A stretch of 64,000 nt of DNA from Chlamydia caviae GPIC (GTDB lineage: Bacteria; Chlamydiota; Chlamydiia; Chlamydiales; Chlamydiaceae), in assembly GCF_000007605.1 (NCBI RefSeq), contig NC_003361.3:930001-994000 (forward strand). The letters are read 5' to 3'. The notes beneath the pieces were generated by a model. The model was not told the DNA's origin and did not search any database. It worked only from the letters and a program-made list of their open reading frames with translations. Position numbers and translations under genes: made by a program. Every line of letters starts with the position of its first letter. Position 1 is the first letter of the stretch. Positions 28,845-39,552 of the stretch are shown piece after piece.

Positions 28845-28868
28845 TTCTAAAAAAATTAACGCCTTGTT
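28818..28868 (+). terminator. Terminator overlapping the end of the GYF-domain gene
   Basis: AACGAGGCGTTAA (28818-28830) pairs with TTAACGCCTTGTT (28856-28868), 13 bp with one G-T pair, followed by more T. The left arm lies within the coding region. Confidence 0.6.
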
Positions 28869-28902
28869 TTTATCCAATAGTAGATACGCTATCGCGGGAA
28901 TT

Positions 28903-29208
28903 CTACCAGCTAGCTTTGATAACTCCAGGAATCTCTCCCATGGAAGCCATTTCTCTGAAACAAATTCTAGAAATAGCGAACTTTCTTAGATAACCGCGAG
29001 GACGGCCTGTCAATAAGCATCTGTTGTGTAAACGAATATGAGCCGTGTCTCTTCTCATCTTATTCAATGCCACACGTGCATTTTCTTTCTCTTCTTCGCT
29101 AGCAGTTAAGCTTTTTGCAATATTGCGAAGCTCGCTTCTTTTTTTGTAGTTCGCCTCTACTAATCGTCGGCGCTTATTTTCTCTCGCTACTGCTGACTTT
29201 TTCGCCAT
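28903..29208 (-). CDS. rpsN: 30S ribosomal protein S14 (zinc-free form)
   Basis: 101 residues: [18 protein letters not shown], then the signature [20 protein letters not shown] and [13 protein letters not shown]. It is the long S14 form without the CxxC pairs. It follows rpmJ by 25 bp on the minus strand. S14 sits in the head of the 30S subunit. Outside the usual ribosomal super-operon, this rpmJ-rpsN pair is the chlamydial arrangement. Confidence 0.97.
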   Translation of the reverse strand: MAKKSAVARENKRRRLVEANYKKRSELRNIAKSLTASEEEKENARVALNKMRRDTAHIRLHNRCLLTGRPRGYLRKFAISRICFREMASMGEIPGVIKASW

Positions 29209-29233
29209 GCGTTCTTACCTAAAACTTATTAAA

Positions 29234-29371
29234 TTATTTCTTACGTGCAGGGCCCGCTTGACGTTGTTTACGATTAGGGTCCTTTTTGTTAATAACATAA
29301 AGACGCCCCTTACGACGAACAAGCTTATCTCCTTTAGAAGGATCTGCTTTGATAGATGAACTCACTTTCAT
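29234..29371 (-). CDS. rpmJ: 50S ribosomal protein L36 (zinc-free form)
   Basis: 45 residues starting [18 protein letters not shown], with the L36 core [20 protein letters not shown]. The Cys/His zinc ligands of classic L36 are absent, so it is the C-minus type. It is too short for routine ORF lists. ATG at 29369-29371, stop at 29234-29236. It is 25 bp upstream of rpsN on the same strand and divergent from rpmH. Confidence 0.92.
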   Translation of the reverse strand: MKVSSSIKADPSKGDKLVRRKGRLYVINKKDPNRKQRQAGPARKK

Positions 29372-29633
29372 GAAAACTATACCCTAATGGCCTTCTCTAA
29401 GCCAGAGAAAGACGCTCTAAATTATGGAATATCGCTAAAAGGAACTAATTTAATCCCTTTAGCACTTTTTGACAACAGGAGACTTAAGTAGAGGCTAAGT
29501 TACCTCATCGAAAGCAAGAATCTCTTGAGTTCTCTTGATCTTTATTAATCCAATTTTATAAACTTACGGAGAGTTTTTTCTAGTCCAATCGTTCAGTAAG
29601 CTAGAAAGACTTAGAAACCAATAGGAAGGTACT

Positions 29634-29771
29634 GTGAAACGGACTTATCAACCTAGCAAAAGAAAGCGTCGAAATTCTGTGGGCTTCCGTACCCGTATGG
29701 CTACAAAAAACGGAAGAAATTTACTGAATCGTCGCCGCCGTCATGGCAGACATAATCTAGTCGACCTATAA
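29634..29771 (+). CDS. rpmH: 50S ribosomal protein L34
   Basis: 45 residues, with start GTG at 29634-29636 and Shine-Dalgarno AGGAAGG about 5 nt before it. The sequence [20 protein letters not shown], then [10 protein letters not shown] and NRRRRHGR, is the L34 signature. The stop is at 29769-29771, and rnpA begins 13 bp later, the near-universal rpmH-rnpA pair. Confidence 0.95.
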   Translation: MKRTYQPSKRKRRNSVGFRTRMATKNGRNLLNRRRRHGRHNLVDL

Positions 29772-29784
29772 AATATTTTGTTTT

Positions 29785-30204
29785 GTGCATCGATCAACCT
29801 TACCCAAATATGCTCGTGTGTTAAAGAGAAAGCAGTTTCTCTACATCTCGCGAGCGGGATCTCACTGTCAAGGCAGTCAGGTTATTTTTCATGTTGCTCC
29901 ATCTAGATATTCTGGATGTTGCAAGCTTGGGATAACTGTCTCAAAAAAATTTGGGAAAGCGCATAAAAGAAATTATTTTAAACGTATTGTGCGCGAGGCT
30001 TTTCGTAAAAAGCGTCACTCTCTTCCTGCTTGTCAAATTGTTGTTATGCCTAAAAACAAGCAGCAACCTAAATTTGAAGATCTGCTTCAAGACTTTGCTC
30101 AGCAAATTCCAGAAGCACTCAGTAGCAAATTAGCAAAAAATAAGCCTACGACTGGTGTCGAATATAGTCCAAAGAATGAGAAATGTGAGTCTGTACTTCC
30201 TTAG
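29785..30204 (+). CDS. rnpA: Ribonuclease P protein component
   Basis: 139 residues, GTG start. It has LPKYARVLKRKQFL and the RNR motif KRNYFKRIVREAFR, typical of the RNase P protein that helps the catalytic RNA cut tRNA leaders. The C-terminal tail (about the last 25 residues) is extended relative to the family. The final 59 bp overlap, on the opposite strand, the end of the thioredoxin-fold gene at 30146. Confidence 0.93.
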   Translation: MHRSTLPKYARVLKRKQFLYISRAGSHCQGSQVIFHVAPSRYSGCCKLGITVSKKFGKAHKRNYFKRIVREAFRKKRHSLPACQIVVMPKNKQQPKFEDLLQDFAQQIPEALSSKLAKNKPTTGVEYSPKNEKCESVLP

Positions 30205-31192
30205 GTGCTGTTTCAAAAGCAACTTCGGCATGCTGTAAAGCACTTTTCCACTGATCAGAATCTAAGTAAAATTGAGCTATCATCATCTCAATTCTCCAAA
30301 CATTTTCCTGATCTTGCTGACCGAACTCTGTTAAATAAGATTCTAGAGGAGCGATGACTTGACTAGGATCCTGGCGCACGCCTTCTTGAGATCTCTTGGC
30401 CAATTCCTGAAACTCGATCAGAGCAACAGTAAAGTGGGTATGTTGTTCATTTTTAGGATCTTTATTGAGTAATTTACGTTTTACTCTTTGACATTCTTCA
30501 GAATCCATTTTCCCGCCTTCAACAAGAAGACGATATTTTTCTGATAAGAAGAAGTAATCGTCATTACGCACACCCAACTCCAAGGCTTTTGCCATGAAAT
30601 CTTTTTGCGAAAGCTCTTCAGAAAGTCGGTAATACTTCTGGAGTTCTTCCATAGATAATGTATGCATGATGGGATAGGCGTTACTTATTAAGAAATCACT
30701 CTCAATAATATGACATAGACTCTCGCCTAAGTTTTCTCCAGTCTCATTACCAAAAGAACCGATTTTATAAATCTCTCTTCCGTCATGAGAGAGTAAGAGA
30801 AGACAGGGAAACTCTTCAATTTTGAACTGAGTTTTTAGATTAGCATTTTGTGAGCGTAGTGTTTCACTTTGTGAAGAATGCTTAGGAAAATCTACTTCTA
30901 AGCATATGAAATTTCCATTGACCTTTTTGGAAAATTCTAAAGAAGTAAGCACCTCTTTACGAATTTTCATGCATGAGCCGCTCCAATCGGAACCTGAAAA
31001 AAAGATTAACATTGGCAATTCAGAATCGCGGCTTTTTTTTACAGCCTCATTATAATCTACATGCCAAACAAGCTTAGAAGAATTCTCATGAACAACGCCA
31101 TGCAAACTTAAAGAACCTGCACTTAATAGAAACGTTGTTAATACCTTCAGTTGCTTCAAAGAATATTTCTTCATAACCTGTAACATGATCAT
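30146..31192 (-). CDS. Exported thioredoxin-fold protein with incomplete active site and helical C-terminus
   Basis: 348 residues from the ATG at 31190-31192, chosen because AGAGGAAG lies 4-8 nt before it; other in-frame ATGs lie 12 codons upstream and 6 codons downstream. A signal-like segment (LKVLTTFLLSAGSLSLHG) follows. The thioredoxin-like domain reads WHVDYNEAVKKSRDSELPML, then IFFSGSDWSGSC. Where an exported thioredoxin would have CxxC, this has SGSC (S71 to C74), so it cannot be a normal two-Cys oxidoreductase. The rest (from about 190) is helical and tetratricopeptide-like, ending in HAEVAFETAPKEVQTH. It corresponds by order to CT783. Confidence 0.78.
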   Translation of the reverse strand: MIMLQVMKKYSLKQLKVLTTFLLSAGSLSLHGVVHENSSKLVWHVDYNEAVKKSRDSELPMLIFFSGSDWSGSCMKIRKEVLTSLEFSKKVNGNFICLEVDFPKHSSQSETLRSQNANLKTQFKIEEFPCLLLLSHDGREIYKIGSFGNETGENLGESLCHIIESDFLISNAYPIMHTLSMEELQKYYRLSEELSQKDFMAKALELGVRNDDYFFLSEKYRLLVEGGKMDSEECQRVKRKLLNKDPKNEQHTHFTVALIEFQELAKRSQEGVRQDPSQVIAPLESYLTEFGQQDQENVWRIEMMIAQFYLDSDQWKSALQHAEVAFETAPKEVQTHISHSLDYIRHQS

Positions 31193-31624
31193 GGGCTTCC
31201 TCTCCTTCTCCGAGTGAATAGGACGCAACTCGTTCTATTTAGGCGTCACAAAATGCTCTCAGGGCATTCTGTTAACCATCCTTGTCGTATAGTCTTTTTT
31301 TTATTAAAACGAAATAAAAAACACCACCTAAAAGTTTTGACCTTTTCTACAATCAAACATAATTTTCTATTGAATTAGATAATCATGTATTTCTTAGGAA
31401 TATTTATGCGTAAAATCCTTAGATTTATTCTTCTTTTAAATAATCCTAATCTACTAATTCTTCTACTGTGTTCCTTAGAAAAACCATGGATCGGGAAACG
31501 ATCTTATGTTAAAGTCACAAGAAAATATACTCTTCTTTCATACTGAGGCGTTAATATAGCACCTTGACACAAGCCTAATCGACGCTCTCACCGGGAAAAA
31601 TCTATAACCTCTGAGAGTCTATAC
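31193..31624. other. 432-bp gap before cysS
   Basis: The gap lies between the divergent thioredoxin-fold gene and cysS. It contains a small hydrophobic ORF (31406-31546, separate entry). An inverted repeat CTCTCA/TGAGAG (31585-31590 and 31612-31617) just before the cysS start includes the GAGAG likely used as its Shine-Dalgarno. A TTGACA occurs near 31564, but no -10 sits at the right distance. Confidence 0.45.
31406..31546 (+). CDS. Possible 46-residue hydrophobic small protein
   Basis: The ATG at 31406 has AGGA seven nt upstream. It opens a frame MRKILRFILLLNNPNLLILL that goes on LCSLEKPWIGKRSYVKVTRKY and stops at 31544-31546. An in-frame ATG seven codons earlier gives 53 residues. The product would be one hydrophobic helix with a basic C-terminus. 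Support is only the Shine-Dalgarno and the shape; a chance ORF is equally possible. Confidence 0.25.
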   Translation: MRKILRFILLLNNPNLLILLLCSLEKPWIGKRSYVKVTRKYTLLSY

Positions 31625-34662
<3,038 letters not shown>

Positions 34663-34814
34663 TCAAAGAGTGCGTTGCTTTCGAAAATGCAAACCACGAT
34701 GCAAAAAACTCGATGCTATCTGAAGAAAGTGGTATTAAAAGTTCACTGTAAGATAGAGATTTTCTCAAAAACAATAAAAAAGATGAATGTTTAATTAAGA
34801 GAAAAGAGAACTTC

Positions 34815-34835
34815 AGAGAGGAAGATCTCCTCTCT
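34815..34835 (-). terminator. Hairpin downstream of the exported thioredoxin-like gene
   Basis: AGAGAGGA (34815-34822) and TCCTCTCT (34828-34835) make an 8-bp stem with a 5-nt loop, 24 bp after the stop at 34859. On the minus strand T-rich sequence (TTCTCTTTTCTC) follows. Confidence 0.5.
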
Positions 34836-34858
34836 AAAATTCTTCAAGAAGAGATTTA

Positions 34859-35368
34859 CTATTTTTGCTTCAAAGCAGCTTGGATTTTCTTAACATAATT
34901 TGCGCCACCACCATACTCAAATCCCATTCTGGCTTTCTCAGCTCCATTAGCATCAATGAAAACTAACGTTGGGAGCCCATTGACACCATATTTGGATTTT
35001 AATGCTCGGTTTTGCTGTTGCACATCTTCAGGTTGGTTATTCACCTGTGGGAAATCCAATTCCACCATATGCAAATGTTCATTAGCATAATCTGCAAACT
35101 CAACAGTATTTAAAATCTGATCTTTCATTTTCATACACCAGATACACCAATCAGAACCTGTGAAAAATAAACCTATAGGTTTGTGATCTTTTTTAGATTG
35201 TTCAACAGCATTGGTATAGCGCTCCCATTGTACTCCTGAATCTTTCACTTGTTGAACTGTGACCTTCCCGGAGTCCTTTTGATGCTGAGAGCGTCTTTTT
35301 GCTGCACAACAAGGCAATGTAAGTAATAAACAGAGAGCTATTAAACTTCCTTGGAACCAACGTTTCAT
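34859..35368 (-). CDS. Exported thioredoxin-like disulfide oxidoreductase
   Basis: 169 residues with signal peptide MKRWFQGSLIALCLLLTLPC; Cys 20-21 could act as a lipobox. The mature domain has WERYTNAVEQSKKDHKPIGL, then FFTGSDWCIWCMK, with an intact CIWC (C75-C78), and the cis-Pro loop VNGLPTLVF. It is a DsbC/thioredoxin_7-like periplasmic protein, likely acting on the Cys-rich outer membrane proteins that chlamydiae cross-link. Matches CT780 by order. Monocistronic to judge by its hairpin. Confidence 0.85.
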   Translation of the reverse strand: MKRWFQGSLIALCLLLTLPCCAAKRRSQHQKDSGKVTVQQVKDSGVQWERYTNAVEQSKKDHKPIGLFFTGSDWCIWCMKMKDQILNTVEFADYANEHLHMVELDFPQVNNQPEDVQQQNRALKSKYGVNGLPTLVFIDANGAEKARMGFEYGGGANYVKKIQAALKQK

Positions 35369-35540
35369 GTAAATCCTCTTAAAAAAATATTGTAGAGTTT
35401 TTCCCTAATTACCGTAGTGTATTATCCTGTGATACCTAAAAAGCAAGGAGATTCTCACATCTGGAAATAAAGAGCGTGGATGAATAAACCCTCTATATCT
35501 ATAGTGAATCCGTAAATATCTTCGCCATTTTTATATTCGT

Positions 35541-36263
35541 ATGACATATCCGAATCCTTCAATCTCTTTGATTTTACAAGAAATCATTGATCGCTATTTA
35601 GAGCCGTATTATCCACCATTAGCAAAACTTATCCCTTTAAGCCTCAAAGAAGAAATAAGCAAGCTCCCCCCTGCAAAACCTTCCCCGATTTCCAAACCAA
35701 TAAGTATTCCTCAACCTGCCACTATAGATAAAAAATTAACAAATTCTTCTCCCCCTCCAACCCAGGATAATGAAGAACCTCCCTTACCTACTATTCATGA
35801 GCGTGTAAAAAAATCTTCGTGGGAATGTATTCCTCCTCCTCCCGATCTTTCCAGAGAAGAAATCCTAAGATTCCGTTATCCTGCTTTAGAAGCACACTGT
35901 GTGAAAACATCTTTGAATATCCCCTGTGGGATTTTTGTAGATGAGGAAAAAGACGAAGAAGTCTTGTTCTTCAATAGACTAGCAAAAATTCTCACCCAAC
36001 AAATTTTCCCTTCACGGCTCGTCTTATCCACCGGTCATAAAAATATTTTTTATAAGAATAAGGGCTTCTCTTTATGTCTAGCGCCTTTAACGATGATGCG
36101 TTATAAAATGTCTAACATACGTTATCATCAATCGTTCGCTAAAGATGGGTGCACTTGGATTCCTATTTATTCTTCAGTATACTATGAAAATGATCCGCAA
36201 TTGAAACGAGATCTATGGGTAATATTGAATCAACTACCTTTCGCCTATACGCAGAAGTCATAG
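35541..36263 (+). CDS. Proline-rich hypothetical protein upstream of priA
   Basis: 240 residues, no signal peptide or membrane helix. The N-terminus is a short helix (SISLILQEIIDRYLEPYY), followed by a Pro-rich tract (about residues 40-110, with PPAKPSP and PPPPDLS). The C-terminal half is folded-looking (from FRYPALEAHC onward, including GIFVDEEKDEEVLFFNRL). It has a few scattered Cys. It corresponds by position to CT779. Its last 49 bp overlap the start of priA in another frame, so translation may be coupled. I do not recognise the family. Confidence 0.7.
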   Translation: MTYPNPSISLILQEIIDRYLEPYYPPLAKLIPLSLKEEISKLPPAKPSPISKPISIPQPATIDKKLTNSSPPPTQDNEEPPLPTIHERVKKSSWECIPPPPDLSREEILRFRYPALEAHCVKTSLNIPCGIFVDEEKDEEVLFFNRLAKILTQQIFPSRLVLSTGHKNIFYKNKGFSLCLAPLTMMRYKMSNIRYHQSFAKDGCTWIPIYSSVYYENDPQLKRDLWVILNQLPFAYTQKS

Positions 36264-38464
36264 TAAACTCCAATATCAATAAGGTGTTAGACTACGGGCT
36301 TCCTAAAAACCTTGAACACATTACTAAGGGTACTGGTGTTAGCGTTTCCTTACGGGGGGCAAAAAAGTACGGAATTGTCCATCAGATTAAAGCAACAACA
36401 GAATGTCGGCGTGTTCTCCCAGTCTTAGGTGTTATTGATTCTGGAATCGTCTTGCCTCAAGATCTTTTAGAACTTATGTTCTGGATGAGTCAATACTACT
36501 TCGCTCCTTTAGGAAAGACATTACGTTTAGTGCTCCCAGGAATATCCTCAAGTATCATACAACCAAAACAACACTATCGTGTGTTACTCAAGCAAAGCAA
36601 AGCGAAGACGAAAGAGATGATTCTTGCCCTTCAAAAAGAATCCCCTTCGCAAGCAGCAACTTTAAAAACATTACTGTCTTGTAGTTCTCCTCCGGGTTTT
36701 TCTGAACTTATGGAGAAGGCTAAGGTCTCCCAATCCCCTATCCATTCTTTAGAGAAACTCGGCGCTATTGAAATTGCCAACGCTGCCGATCTTGAAATTC
36801 AAGAAGACAGTTTAACATTTTTCCTCCCCGATGCGCATCCTTTACATCCTCAGCAACAATCTGCTGTAGATAAGATTTCTTCTTCTTTATCTTTGGGGAA
36901 ATTTCAAACACACCTTCTTTTTGGTATAACAGGAAGTGGGAAGACAGAGGTATATTTCCAAGCTATTCGTGAGGCAAGAAAATTAGGGAAAAGCGCTATC
37001 CTTTTAGTTCCTGAAATTGCTCTTACGATACAAACAGTCACCTTATTTAAAGCCCATTTTGGAAAAGAAGTTGGTATTCTCCATCACAAACTCAGCGATA
37101 GTGATAGGAATAAAACCTGGCGAGAAGCCTCTAAGGGAAATATTAGTATCATTATAGGACCAAGATCTGCCTTATTTTGCCCTGTGCAGAATTTAGGATT
37201 GATCATCGTTGATGAAGAACATGATCCTGCATATAAACAAAGTGAAAGCCACCCCTGCTATCACGCCCGTGATGTTGCTGTCATGCGAGGGAAACTTGCT
37301 CATGCTACTGTAATCTTAGGAAGTGCCACGCCTAGTCTAGAAAGCTATTCCAATGCTCTATCGGGGAAATATATCCTTTCGGAATTATCGACACGAGCGG
37401 CGGCTGCCTCTCCAGCAAAAGTCTCCCTCATTGATATGAATATGGAGAGAGAAAAAACAAAGACAAAAACATTATTTTCACAAGCAGCGATTAGAAGTAT
37501 TGAAAAGCGTCTTGCTGTTGGTGAGCAGACCCTCGTTTTTTTTAATCGTCGGGGTTACCATACAAATGTTACATGTTCCTCGTGTAAACATACGTTGAAA
37601 TGTCCCCATTGCGATATGGTCTTGACTTTCCACAAGTATGCTAATGTTCTCCTCTGCCATCTTTGTAATTCCTCTCCTAAAGATCCTCAAACATCCTGTC
37701 CAAAATGTCATGGAGCCATGACTTTACAGTATCGTGGATCAGGAACTGAAAAAATAGAAAAGGTGCTTCATAGTATCTTCCCGGAAGTTCGCACTATACG
37801 TATTGATTCTGATACTACGAAATTTAAAGGAAGCCACGAATCTTTACTAAAACAGTTTGCCACAGGAAAAGCTGATATCTTGATAGGCACTCAAATGATT
37901 GCTAAAGGCATGCATTTCCCTGCTGTCACTCTAGCAGTAGTTTTAAATGGAGACTCGGGACTTTATATTCCTGATTTCAGAGCCTCTGAACAGGTATTTC
38001 AACTCATTACTCAAGTAACAGGAAGGTCAGGAAGAAGCCATCTTCCTGGTGAGGTCCTCATCCAATCTTTTCTTCCCGATCACAGCACGATCCGTTGTGC
38101 TATGCAACAAGACTATTCTGCTTTCTATAATCAAGAGGTTACTGGAAGGGAATTATGCAGTTACCCTCCGTTTATTCGTCTTGTGCGCTGTATATTCATA
38201 GGGAAATGTCCCAGGCTGACTTGGAAAGAAGCCCACCGCATTCATACAGCACTTGAGAAAAAATTAGACGCCCATACCCAGCTCATGCAAATCACTCCCT
38301 GTGGGCATTTTAAAATTAAAGATCTGTTTCGGTACCAATTCCTGATAAAGAGCAAACAAGTTCTACCTGTAAATAAAAAGCTTCATGAAGCCTTACTATC
38401 AGCAAAACTATCTCCTAAAGTAAAGTTCATGATCGATGTCGATCCCACAACAACATTTTTCTAA
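36215..38464 (+). CDS. priA: Primosomal protein N' (replication restart helicase)
   Basis: 749 residues: an N-terminal 3'-DNA-binding domain, then a superfamily 2 helicase with Walker A GITGSGKTEVY, DEEH box VDEEHDPAYK, GSATPSLES, and the Cys-rich zinc module (CSSCKHTLKCPHCDMVL through CPKCHG). Motif VI QVTGRSGR is present. PriA reloads the replisome at stalled forks. The gene starts inside the preceding ORF (49-bp overlap) and ends 57 bp inside the convergent AONS-family gene. Confidence 0.96.
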   Translation: MGNIESTTFRLYAEVIVNSNINKVLDYGLPKNLEHITKGTGVSVSLRGAKKYGIVHQIKATTECRRVLPVLGVIDSGIVLPQDLLELMFWMSQYYFAPLGKTLRLVLPGISSSIIQPKQHYRVLLKQSKAKTKEMILALQKESPSQAATLKTLLSCSSPPGFSELMEKAKVSQSPIHSLEKLGAIEIANAADLEIQEDSLTFFLPDAHPLHPQQQSAVDKISSSLSLGKFQTHLLFGITGSGKTEVYFQAIREARKLGKSAILLVPEIALTIQTVTLFKAHFGKEVGILHHKLSDSDRNKTWREASKGNISIIIGPRSALFCPVQNLGLIIVDEEHDPAYKQSESHPCYHARDVAVMRGKLAHATVILGSATPSLESYSNALSGKYILSELSTRAAAASPAKVSLIDMNMEREKTKTKTLFSQAAIRSIEKRLAVGEQTLVFFNRRGYHTNVTCSSCKHTLKCPHCDMVLTFHKYANVLLCHLCNSSPKDPQTSCPKCHGAMTLQYRGSGTEKIEKVLHSIFPEVRTIRIDSDTTKFKGSHESLLKQFATGKADILIGTQMIAKGMHFPAVTLAVVLNGDSGLYIPDFRASEQVFQLITQVTGRSGRSHLPGEVLIQSFLPDHSTIRCAMQQDYSAFYNQEVTGRELCSYPPFIRLVRCIFIGKCPRLTWKEAHRIHTALEKKLDAHTQLMQITPCGHFKIKDLFRYQFLIKSKQVLPVNKKLHEALLSAKLSPKVKFMIDVDPTTTFF

Positions 38465-39502
38465 ATAGCTGTGTAGCATAGCCACTAAAACATCGACTTC
38501 ATCACGCGTATTATACGTGTGGAAATTTACTCGTATGAAAGGTTTATTGACAAAAGTCATTAATCCAACACGTAGGTTAGCCTCATCTAACATGGAAGTA
38601 AAAAGATCGATATTAAAATCTTTTAGCCATATAGGTTGCCCGCAACATTGCGAATGCAGTCCAAAATGCTCTTGGAAATAAGCCTTCAAGCTGAACATCT
38701 GTTTTCTAGAGTGCTCTCCCTCCAACAATAGATGATCGTAAGCAGAGTCTATTGTGATCAACGCATGAGGGGCTAGTGCGGTAGTATAACGTAAAGGTGG
38801 GGAGTTTAACATCAACTCTGTTTTCACTTCCGAAGAACAAAGAATCGCTGCTCCCATAGCTCCCATAGCCTTGCTATAGGTTACAAGAACAGAATAGAAA
38901 TTTTCATATCCCCATTGATGACATAGACCACGACCGTCCTCACCAAAAATGCCCATAGCATGAGCCTCATCTACAATGATATGAGCATGATATTTTCTTG
39001 AAAGATCTATAAGCTCTTCAAGTGGAGCTGATGTTCCTGAAAACGAATATACCGAACAAACGAAAATAAAGATTCTTCCTGAGGAAACTGCCCTATGTGC
39101 TATCAATAAAGACTCTAAAGCATCCAAATCATTATGTGGAAATGATTGCTGTTTTCCGGAAATCATTTTTAAACTTTGCACAACAGACACGTGCACAGAT
39201 TCATCCCAAAATACCTTATCAGTATCTTTAGAGATGTGATAGCAAAACCCTAAATTCGCCATATAGCCGTTATGAACCACAAAAGCAGCTTCGGCATTAT
39301 GAAAATCTACTATTTTCTTTTCTAAATTCTGTAGAATTTGAGAAGGGCCTGCAATAGCGCGAGAACCTCGTGCTCCTAGTTGTGCATGAGAAAATTCTTC
39401 GCAATACGCACGATAGCGTTTCTCGACCTCTTTGACTAATGTTGTAGAACGAGAAAAACCTAAGAAATCATTAGTTACAAAATCTATTGGGTATTCACTC
39501 AT
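38408..39502 (-). CDS. AONS-family PLP enzyme (BioF/KBL-like)
   Basis: 364 residues of the alpha-oxoamine synthase family, which condenses an acyl-CoA or acyl-ACP with an amino acid. Visible are VHNGYMANLG, DEAHAMGIFG (D178, H181) and the PLP lysine in TYSKAMGA (K211). Family members include 8-amino-7-oxononanoate synthase, aminoketobutyrate ligase, serine palmitoyltransferase and ALA synthase; the substrate cannot be read off. It is short at the N-terminus. It is last in a plsC-aas-this-gene row (50 bp after aas), which suggests an acyl substrate. It overlaps priA tail to tail by 57 bp. Matches CT777 by order. Confidence 0.85.
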   Translation of the reverse strand: MSEYPIDFVTNDFLGFSRSTTLVKEVEKRYRAYCEEFSHAQLGARGSRAIAGPSQILQNLEKKIVDFHNAEAAFVVHNGYMANLGFCYHISKDTDKVFWDESVHVSVVQSLKMISGKQQSFPHNDLDALESLLIAHRAVSSGRIFIFVCSVYSFSGTSAPLEELIDLSRKYHAHIIVDEAHAMGIFGEDGRGLCHQWGYENFYSVLVTYSKAMGAMGAAILCSSEVKTELMLNSPPLRYTTALAPHALITIDSAYDHLLLEGEHSRKQMFSLKAYFQEHFGLHSQCCGQPIWLKDFNIDLFTSMLDEANLRVGLMTFVNKPFIRVNFHTYNTRDEVDVLVAMLHSYLEKCCCGIDIDHELYFRR

Positions 39503-39552
39503 TAAAGATCTTTTCCTCTAAATCTAGAATCTTTAACTATTCAAGTGTCTTT

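Noticed and set aside
31563..31572. TTGACA before cysS
   Set aside because: No -10 hexamer within 15-19 bp.
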